Source: Clostridia bacterium
GTDB lineage: Bacteria > Bacillota > Clostridia > Saccharofermentanales > UBA5734
Assembly: GCA_017997315.1 (NCBI GenBank)
Contig: JAGOFF010000056.1
Coordinates: 1 to 11,956 of the forward strand
Direction: 5' to 3'
Length of the DNA stretch: 11,956 nucleotides
Each line of letters starts with the position of its first letter. The stretch's first letter is position 1. The notes beneath the pieces were generated by a model that did not search any database, was not told where the DNA came from, and saw only the letters and a list, made by a program, of their open reading frames with translations. This document shows positions 7,323 through 11,956 of the stretch, piece after piece. Made by a program: the position numbers and the translations under genes.

Positions 7323-7385
7323 ATGCGTGAAAAACGAGGTATCCGCTCGGTGCGGTCGACGCCTTCCGCCGGCGGATTGCACTGA
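7323..7385 (+). CDS. Possible 20-residue leader peptide upstream of the ABC exporter
   Basis: An ATG at 7323 follows a strong GGAGGT (7310-7315) by 7 nt and opens a frame of 20 codons ending at TGA 7383-7385. The peptide starts MREKRGIRSVRS and carries four Arg codons of four different kinds (CGT, CGA, CGC, CGG). It resembles no known family. Its ribosome binding site is at least as good as that of the exporter gene 73 bp further on, and the end of the frame covers a 12-nt palindrome (7365-7376). A translated leader controlling the exporter is a reasonable guess. Chance occurrence of a short frame behind a purine-rich stretch cannot be excluded. Confidence 0.4.
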   Translation: MREKRGIRSVRSTPSAGGLH

Positions 7386-7424
7386 GCGAACCCCCTGCCG
7401 GCAGGCCCGACTGCACGGATCCGT
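7365..7424 (+). repeat. Cluster of three short perfect palindromes in the ABC exporter leader
   Basis: Three exact palindromes lie in 60 bases: TCCGCCGGCGGA (7365-7376), CCTGCCGGCAGG (7394-7405) and ACGGATCCGT (7415-7424). The first two share the self-complementary core GCCGGC, so they could pair with each other or fold separately. The C-run 7391-7395 and the CCCC at 7429-7432 could pair with the G-rich ribosome binding site of the exporter gene (7443-7447). Functional RNA folding is inference; in GC-rich DNA some palindromes are expected by chance. Confidence 0.35.
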
Positions 7425-7457
7425 CCCACCCCAACAAGGAACGGGGGAGTGCAAGGG

Positions 7458-9143
7458 ATGAAACACTGGAGCGACATCATCAAGCCGCGCCGTGGACTCA
7501 CGGCGCTGTTTCTGGCCGAAGGGATTCTGGCCGCTTTTCTCATGAATTACGGAGCGTCGGTGTTCCGCACGCTGATCGACCGGCTTACCGCGGGCACCCT
7601 GACGGCCGGAGCCGTGTTCCTGTATGCATCGGTGCTCGGCCTGTCCATCGTGGTCAATTATCTGGACGAGTATCCGTCGAACAAACTGGAGCACGGCATC
7701 CACCTCGGATTCAAGATGGCCGCGTTGGGAAAAGCCGCGCGCATCGACTACCAGGCATACCGGCTGCTCGGGACGGGCAGGCTGGTGCAGCGGATCGAGA
7801 ACGGCGCGGCGGCCGGCAAGGGGATCGTGTTCGAATTCTGGTTCCGGCTGGCGCGCGAAATCGTCCCGTCGATCGTGTTCAGCATGCTGTTCATCTATCG
7901 GATCAACCGGACGGTCATGCTCACGATCCTGCTTGGGTACGTGCTGGTCTTCTTCCTGAGCAATCTGCTGCTCAAGGCGCTGTACCGGATCAAGGAACGC
8001 ATCCTGGTCAACGAGGAGAATCTGAACCACCTGCTGGTCCGCGGCCTCATGGAGATGGTCGTGTTCCGGCTCCACAAGCGGTTTCCCGACGAGATCCGCA
8101 AAGCTTCCGCCGCCGGGGATGCGATCGTCTCGGCCAAGGTCCGGATGAAGATGATCCACGAGGCGTTCTTTGCGGCGTTCGCGCTGTTGATCCTGCTGGT
8201 CAAGGCCGCGATCATCCTGTTCGGGTGGCGTTCGGGAGCGATCAGCGTCGGCGGGATCGTCGCGCTGGTTGCGCTGGTGGACAATGCCTATACCCCGGTC
8301 GCGATCTTCAACGTTCTGTATGTGCAGTACCGGCTGGACCGCGCCGCATTCCGGCGGTATGCGGATTTTCTGGATCTGCCGGACGATCCGCAGCTGGGGG
8401 CGGGCGAACGCGTGGAGGCGTTGAGCGGCGGCTTCGAGTTCGATGGCGTGCGGTTCGAGTATGCGGGACAACCGGTGTTCGAACAGCTGGATCTGTCGGT
8501 CCGGAGCGGGGAGTCCCTGGCGTTTGTCGGGGAAAGCGGGTCGGGCAAGTCGACCGCGGCCCGGCTGCTCGCCGGGCTGCTCAAGCCGACCGCGGGCGCG
8601 ATCCGGGTGGACGGGAAGGCGTTGTCCGCGCTGGACCTGGACAGCTACTATGAACACATCGCCTACATACCGCAGGAGTCTCCGGTGTTCGACGGGACGC
8701 TGCGTGAGAATGTGGGTTTCGACCGCACCGCGGACGACGGGGCGATCCGGGAGGCTCTGGAGAAGGCCGGGCTGGGTGATTGGACCGACAGGCTGGCCGA
8801 CGGCCTGGATACCCCGGTCGGTGAAAGGGGATACCGATTATCCGGCGGCGAACGCCAGCGGCTCGCTCTGGCGCGTCTCTGGTTTTCCCCGGCGCGCATC
8901 GTGATCCTGGACGAAGCGACCTCCGCGCTGGACAACGTCACCGAGGAGAAGGTCATGTCGAACGTGCTGGAGCGTCTCCGGGGCCGGACCGTGCTGGTCA
9001 TCGCGCACCGGCTGGCCGCCGTGACGGGATTCGAACGGATCGTCGTCTTCCGGGATGGCCGCGTTCTGGGGCAGGGCAACCATGAAAGGCTGCTGGAGGA
9101 TTGTCCGTACTACCGGGAACTGGTCAGCGCGGGGATGGTGTAG
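7458..9143 (+). CDS. ABC transporter half-exporter (membrane domain fused to ATPase domain)
   Basis: This 561-residue inner-membrane protein has an N-terminal ABC exporter membrane domain (hydrophobic segments near 14-36, 51-70, 133-150, 154-172, 236-257 and 263-285) and a C-terminal nucleotide-binding domain. The ATPase motifs are complete: Walker A GESGSGKST (358-366, Lys364), Q-loop Gln406 in IPQESPVFDG, signature LSGGERQRLALARL (461-474), Walker B IVILDEATSALD (481-492, Glu486 catalytic) and switch His517 in VIAHRLA. It should work as a dimer, either as a homodimer or with a partner encoded elsewhere, to export a drug, lipid or peptide. The ATG at 7458 is preferred, with GGGGGAG (7443-7449) 8 nt upstream; a GTG at 7449 is in frame but overlaps that site. 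No peptidase domain is present. It stands alone behind its own leader, and its 3' end overlaps the convergent acyl-CoA synthetase gene by 20 bp. The substrate is unknown. Confidence 0.93.
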   Translation: MKHWSDIIKPRRGLTALFLAEGILAAFLMNYGASVFRTLIDRLTAGTLTAGAVFLYASVLGLSIVVNYLDEYPSNKLEHGIHLGFKMAALGKAARIDYQAYRLLGTGRLVQRIENGAAAGKGIVFEFWFRLAREIVPSIVFSMLFIYRINRTVMLTILLGYVLVFFLSNLLLKALYRIKERILVNEENLNHLLVRGLMEMVVFRLHKRFPDEIRKASAAGDAIVSAKVRMKMIHEAFFAAFALLILLVKAAIILFGWRSGAISVGGIVALVALVDNAYTPVAIFNVLYVQYRLDRAAFRRYADFLDLPDDPQLGAGERVEALSGGFEFDGVRFEYAGQPVFEQLDLSVRSGESLAFVGESGSGKSTAARLLAGLLKPTAGAIRVDGKALSALDLDSYYEHIAYIPQESPVFDGTLRENVGFDRTADDGAIREALEKAGLGDWTDRLADGLDTPVGERGYRLSGGERQRLALARLWFSPARIVILDEATSALDNVTEEKVMSNVLERLRGRTVLVIAHRLAAVTGFERIVVFRDGRVLGQGNHERLLEDCPYYRELVSAGMV

Positions 9144-11406
9144 GCGCGGGCGTGTCCGGACCGTCCTGCCGTCCGGTCCGCCGCTCGATCCGGTACCGGA
9201 CGAACCGGTCGAGACTGCGGATGGCTGCCGGGATGCTGTCAAAGACCGGAATCCCGCGTTCCTCCAGATACGCGACCAGATGCCGGTAGTGGTCCCCGGC
9301 ATTGACGGAAACCACGATCGGCTTGTCCGTTCCGCGGACGATGTCGGCAAGCAGCACCGCGAACGCGTCCGGGTCGCGGTAGTTCTCTTCGGTGGTCTTG
9401 AGGTTCTCGATGTGCGGCACCACCGCGACAAACAGGCAGTCGACGTCCGGATCCGCCGCGACGGCCTCGATGAACCGGGCGTACAGCGTGTCGTCGGTCA
9501 TCGGGGTGACGTCCAGAAACGACGTCCGGATGTCAACAAGCCCATGGCGGTTGAGCGCGCGGAGCCGTGCCGCGGTATCGTCCGAGAGCACGGCCTGCTC
9601 CAGGTAGTCGAGCGTGTCGGCCCCCATCGTGGCGTCCAGACCGGCATTGACGATCCCCGCAACCCGACGTCCCGCAACGGCTTTCCCGTGCAGCATGGCG
9701 AATGCCTTGGTGTAGTTGTAGAAATCCTCCAGCTGCTCGGTCAGGACACAGCCGGCCTGCAGGCAGGCGGCCCGGAACACATCGTAGTTGCCGGACATCG
9801 AGGCGGTATGGGAGGCCGCCGCCTTGGCACCGGCCTCGGTCCGGCCCGCCTTGTAGACGATCACCGGCTTTCGGCTGGCGCTCGCAAGCCGGTAGAACTC
9901 GCGGCCTTCCCCGGGCTGGATCCCCTCGATGTAGAGCGCCATGACGTCGATGTTGCGGTCTTCCTCAAAGTAGGCCATGAGGTCGGGGATGTTGACGTCC
10001 GCCTTGTTCCCGATACTCACGATGGTGCGGATGATTCGGGAATGCTGGGCGCGTTCGATGATCGAAATGCCCATGGCGCCGCTTTGGGTGAACAGCGCGG
10101 TGTTGCTGCGTTCCGACCAGGGGAACTGGAGCCGGCTTTCATCGATGAACAGCGTGTTGACTCCCGCATGCCCTCCGTCGGGCGCCTGGAAAACCCCCAT
10201 GCAGTTTGGCCCGATGATCCGGATCCCGGGGCGGCGCGAGCGGGCGGCGGCCAGGAAGCCCGGGTAGTCCGTGTCGGGAGGGAATCCCGAAATGAGGATC
10301 ACCGCGCGGTTCTCCGGCACGGTCTCGAGGAAGCGGAGCGTGTTTTTCGACGGAGCGGCATAGACCAGCAGATCGCACGGACGCGGCAGTTCCGACAGGT
10401 CGCGGTACAGCGGGTAGGTCCGGCCGGCGATCTCCGCGCTCCCGCCTTTCGGGTTGACGCAGAACAGGTCGTCCCGGCCGAGGTCCGTGAAAAGCGTGAC
10501 GATGATCTTGGCCATGGAGTACTTGTCCGGAACCGACGAGACACCGAGCACCGCGATGCCGTCCGGCCGGAAGAACCGGTCGAGGTTGGTTGTGTCCGCC
10601 CGGCCGGAGTCGTGCTCCGCCTTCTCCGCGGGACTGAATTCCGCATATCCGTCGATGGCGACGAACCGGCCGTCCTTGGAGAAGACCAGCGGATTGACGT
10701 CGAGCGTATCGATGCGGAAGCGCGGGGAACGGTCGGACATGGCGGAAAACGCGTGACCCAGATCGCTTGCCGCGGTCAACGCCCGCGCCATCTTGTCCAG
10801 GTAATCCCGATGTCCGGCCTCCTCGTAGCGGTGCCGGATCTTGAGCCCCGCGACGACCGCGTCCGCAGTCTCGGGCGGAACCGGTGCCAGCACCAGGTTG
10901 GGCGGGTCGTAGTACCGGGAGAAAAACTCCGCGTCCTCGCCGCCCTTGGACAGGGTTACGACCGCTCCGAATGCCGGATCGTCATGCAACCCGATCAGGA
11001 TCTCGTTCCCGAGCGCCTGCGTGTATCGGACGAATTCAACGATAAGGAATCCGTCAATACGGGGCTGGGAGGATGGAGGGAAATGCGACAGGACCTCTTC
11101 ACGCATGGACGTCATAACATAACGGATATAGAGCGGATCCAAAGTGCTTACCCGTTTGACGCCTCCGTACCGTTGGTTGTGAGACAGATCGCGTGACACC
11201 GCCTTGACCATTACGGCGGAACCCGGAATACGGGACAGCAGCGAGGCGTCGACTTCGTCCGGATTCCGGACGAAAACAAAACGCGGCGCGTCCACGCCGA
11301 TGGCTGACAGCACGCGATACACCTCGTACTCATGCAGCGTGCGACGTCCGTCGTCCCAGGCGGTCTGGAGAATGCGGCCGATCTCGCGGAACGTTTTGTC
11401 ATTCAT
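9124..11406 (-). CDS. ADP-forming acyl-CoA synthetase (acetate-CoA ligase type), fused beta-alpha
   Basis: The 760-residue cytoplasmic enzyme belongs to the NDP-forming acyl-CoA synthetase family, which turns acyl-CoA, ADP and phosphate into acid, CoA and ATP. An N-terminal ATP-grasp region covers about 1-255: EYEVYRVLSAIGVDAPRFVFV (26-46; start of the fold), VMVKAVSRDLSHNQRYGGV (65-83; substrate-binding Lys68) and IDTLDVNPLVFS (232-243). The CoA-binding domain follows from about 275 (GIAVLGVSSVPDKYSMAK, VCVNP-like FCVNPKGG at 315-322, GPNCMG at 399-404). The succinyl-CoA-ligase-like part comes last, with the active-site phosphohistidine candidate His533 in AAASHTASMSGN. The ATG at 11406 is chosen: GAGG lies 7 nt upstream, and the upstream ATG at 11472 has no ribosome site. 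Beta-before-alpha order is the reverse of the common alpha-beta fusion. It likely conserves energy as ATP during acid production, but substrate preference (acetyl, propionyl, branched) is unknown. Confidence 0.9.
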   Translation of the reverse strand: MNDKTFREIGRILQTAWDDGRRTLHEYEVYRVLSAIGVDAPRFVFVRNPDEVDASLLSRIPGSAVMVKAVSRDLSHNQRYGGVKRVSTLDPLYIRYVMTSMREEVLSHFPPSSQPRIDGFLIVEFVRYTQALGNEILIGLHDDPAFGAVVTLSKGGEDAEFFSRYYDPPNLVLAPVPPETADAVVAGLKIRHRYEEAGHRDYLDKMARALTAASDLGHAFSAMSDRSPRFRIDTLDVNPLVFSKDGRFVAIDGYAEFSPAEKAEHDSGRADTTNLDRFFRPDGIAVLGVSSVPDKYSMAKIIVTLFTDLGRDDLFCVNPKGGSAEIAGRTYPLYRDLSELPRPCDLLVYAAPSKNTLRFLETVPENRAVILISGFPPDTDYPGFLAAARSRRPGIRIIGPNCMGVFQAPDGGHAGVNTLFIDESRLQFPWSERSNTALFTQSGAMGISIIERAQHSRIIRTIVSIGNKADVNIPDLMAYFEEDRNIDVMALYIEGIQPGEGREFYRLASASRKPVIVYKAGRTEAGAKAAASHTASMSGNYDVFRAACLQAGCVLTEQLEDFYNYTKAFAMLHGKAVAGRRVAGIVNAGLDATMGADTLDYLEQAVLSDDTAARLRALNRHGLVDIRTSFLDVTPMTDDTLYARFIEAVAADPDVDCLFVAVVPHIENLKTTEENYRDPDAFAVLLADIVRGTDKPIVVSVNAGDHYRHLVAYLEERGIPVFDSIPAAIRSLDRFVRYRIERRTGRQDGPDTPAPTPSPR

Positions 11407-11428
11407 ATGCGTGCCTCGATGAGCGGAA

Positions 11429-11454
11429 AGGATCCGGGAGACAGTATGGATCCT
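11429..11454. repeat. Inverted repeat in the divergent intergenic region
   Basis: AGGATCC (11429-11435) and GGATCCT (11448-11454) are exact reverse complements separated by 12 bp. The repeat lies in the 5' untranslated side of the acyl-CoA synthetase gene, between its start and the candidate minus-strand -10 element. The arrangement fits a regulator site or an mRNA hairpin. The short arm length makes chance plausible. Confidence 0.35.
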
Positions 11455-11460
11455 GATCCC

Positions 11461-11488
11461 ATCATACCGCATGCCGTGCTTACCGAAA
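11461..11488 (-). promoter_or_regulatory. Weak candidate promoter for the acyl-CoA synthetase gene
   Basis: Read on the minus strand, TATGAT (11461-11466) is a fair -10 element, and TTTCGG (11483-11488) at 16-bp spacing is a poor -35 element. It would give a leader of about 50 nt containing the inverted repeat at 11429-11454. The support is positional more than sequence-based. Confidence 0.28.
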
Positions 11489-11508
11489 CCGGCTCAATCC
11501 GCTATAAT
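11480..11508 (+). promoter_or_regulatory. Sigma-70-type promoter for the GNAT gene
   Basis: TTACCG (11480-11485) and a perfect TATAAT (11503-11508) are separated by exactly 17 bp. The predicted start near 11515 gives a leader of about 33 nt with a GGAGGGG ribosome site. It overlaps the candidate minus-strand promoter, so the two divergent genes may compete or share control. Confidence 0.72.
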
Positions 11509-11547
11509 TCTTGGAATGAATGATGATATGGACGGAGGGGCTGCATT

Positions 11548-11956
11548 ATGACGGAAACCAAGATCCGGACCGCCCGTTTCAGCGATTGCCGGCGCGGTGT
11601 CGTCGCGGAGCTGCTCCGGGAAGCCTACGCCGCGGAACCGGCCATCGTGGAGATCGACTGCGCGGACTGGGACAAATTCGACGACTTTGTTTTTGAGCGT
11701 ACGGAGAGGATGGACCGGTGCGGATTCGTCACGATGGACGGGGACGAGCCGGTCGGATTCGTCACGTGGGATCCCCGTGAGCTGCCGGCCCGGGTCCATG
11801 TCGGGCACAACTGCGTCCGGCCGGGACTCCGGGGACGTGGCATCGGCACCGCCCAGATGCGGCTGGCGGTGGAGCGCATCCTGGAGTCCGGCCCGGCGGA
11901 GATCTTTGTCTCGACCGGGGATACGCCGTTTTTCGAGCCGGCCCGCAGAATGTATC
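11548..11956 (+). CDS. GNAT-family N-acetyltransferase, N-terminal part (3' end outside window)
   Basis: About 136 residues are visible before the window ends, still in frame. GNAT enzymes move an acetyl group from acetyl-CoA to an amine on a small molecule, peptide or protein. The start IRTARFSDCRRGVVAELLREAY, the strand FVTMDGDEPVGFVTWD (60-75) and the acetyl-CoA pyrophosphate loop RPGLRGRGIGTAQM (91-104, matching the Q/RxxGxG/A pattern at Arg95, Gly98 and Gly100) fit the fold. The segment near residue 127, PFFEPARRMY, fits the usual late helix region where members often read A-x-x-x-Y. The ATG at 11548 follows GGAGGGG (11534-11540) by 7 nt. It is divergent from the acyl-CoA synthetase gene. 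The acceptor substrate is unknown. Confidence 0.88.
   Translation, partial: MTETKIRTARFSDCRRGVVAELLREAYAAEPAIVEIDCADWDKFDDFVFERTERMDRCGFVTMDGDEPVGFVTWDPRELPARVHVGHNCVRPGLRGRGIGTAQMRLAVERILESGPAEIFVSTGDTPFFEPARRMY

Noticed and set aside
6492..8657. Minus-strand open frame of 721 codons opposite the transferase and ABC genes
   Set aside because: It crosses a terminator and an intergenic leader and is rich in Arg, Asp and Gln. The plus-strand frames carry complete conserved motifs, so this is an artefact of codon bias.
9157..9180. Bidirectional terminator between the ABC and synthetase genes
   Set aside because: The stem is 7 bp with a 10-nt loop and no T-run on either strand, and it lies inside the synthetase coding sequence.
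9055..11196. Plus-strand open frame of 713 codons opposite the acyl-CoA synthetase
   Set aside because: The minus strand carries recognisable ATP-grasp and CoA-binding motifs through the whole length. The plus frame has none and lacks a ribosome binding site.

Overview
The window is GC-rich, gene-dense bacterial chromosomal DNA. Strong Shine-Dalgarno sites sit in front of nearly every gene, spacing is tight, and there are two clear Rho-independent terminators. Its content suggests a fermentative, carbohydrate-using anaerobe, possibly a GC-rich Firmicutes-like gut lineage: fucose salvage with a cytoplasmic fucosidase, and an ADP-forming acyl-CoA synthetase. The taxonomy is inference from gene content only. 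No rRNA, tRNA, CRISPR array, insertion sequence or phage gene was seen.

Region 1 (1-5360, + strand) is the 3' part of an L-fucose-type sugar operon. It holds a 5'-truncated FGGY sugar kinase, an aldo/keto reductase, an L-fucose mutarotase (FucU family), a zinc-dependent medium-chain dehydrogenase and a GH29 alpha-L-fucosidase without signal peptide. Gaps are 13-49 bp, and a strong terminator closes the unit. A plausible scheme is that imported fucosylated glycans are cut inside the cell, FucU interconverts fucose anomers, the kinase phosphorylates the (isomerised) sugar, and the two oxidoreductases act on the sugar or on lactaldehyde. Isomerase, aldolase, transporter and regulator are not in the window.

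Region 2 (5391-7241, + strand) is a two-gene unit: an NCS2-like nucleobase permease and a type I phosphoribosyltransferase. The permease stop codon overlaps the ribosome binding site of the second gene, and a terminator follows. It reads as a nucleobase uptake and salvage pair.

Region 3 (7248-9143, + strand) is a single half-size ABC exporter. Its 200-bp leader carries a perfect 10-bp inverted repeat, a candidate promoter, a possible 20-codon leader peptide with a strong ribosome binding site, and several GC-rich palindromes. This is the least explained stretch.

Region 4 (9124-11956) has a large minus-strand gene for an ADP-forming acyl-CoA synthetase with the domain order ATP-grasp then CoA-binding. 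It converges on and overlaps the ABC gene by 20 bp. A GNAT acetyltransferase is transcribed divergently from a good sigma-70-type promoter and is cut by the window edge.

Nothing here is clearly a novel defence or mobile system. The points most worth a second look are the ABC exporter leader, the domain order and GNAT neighbour of the acyl-CoA synthetase, and the two undefined oxidoreductases in the fucose operon.
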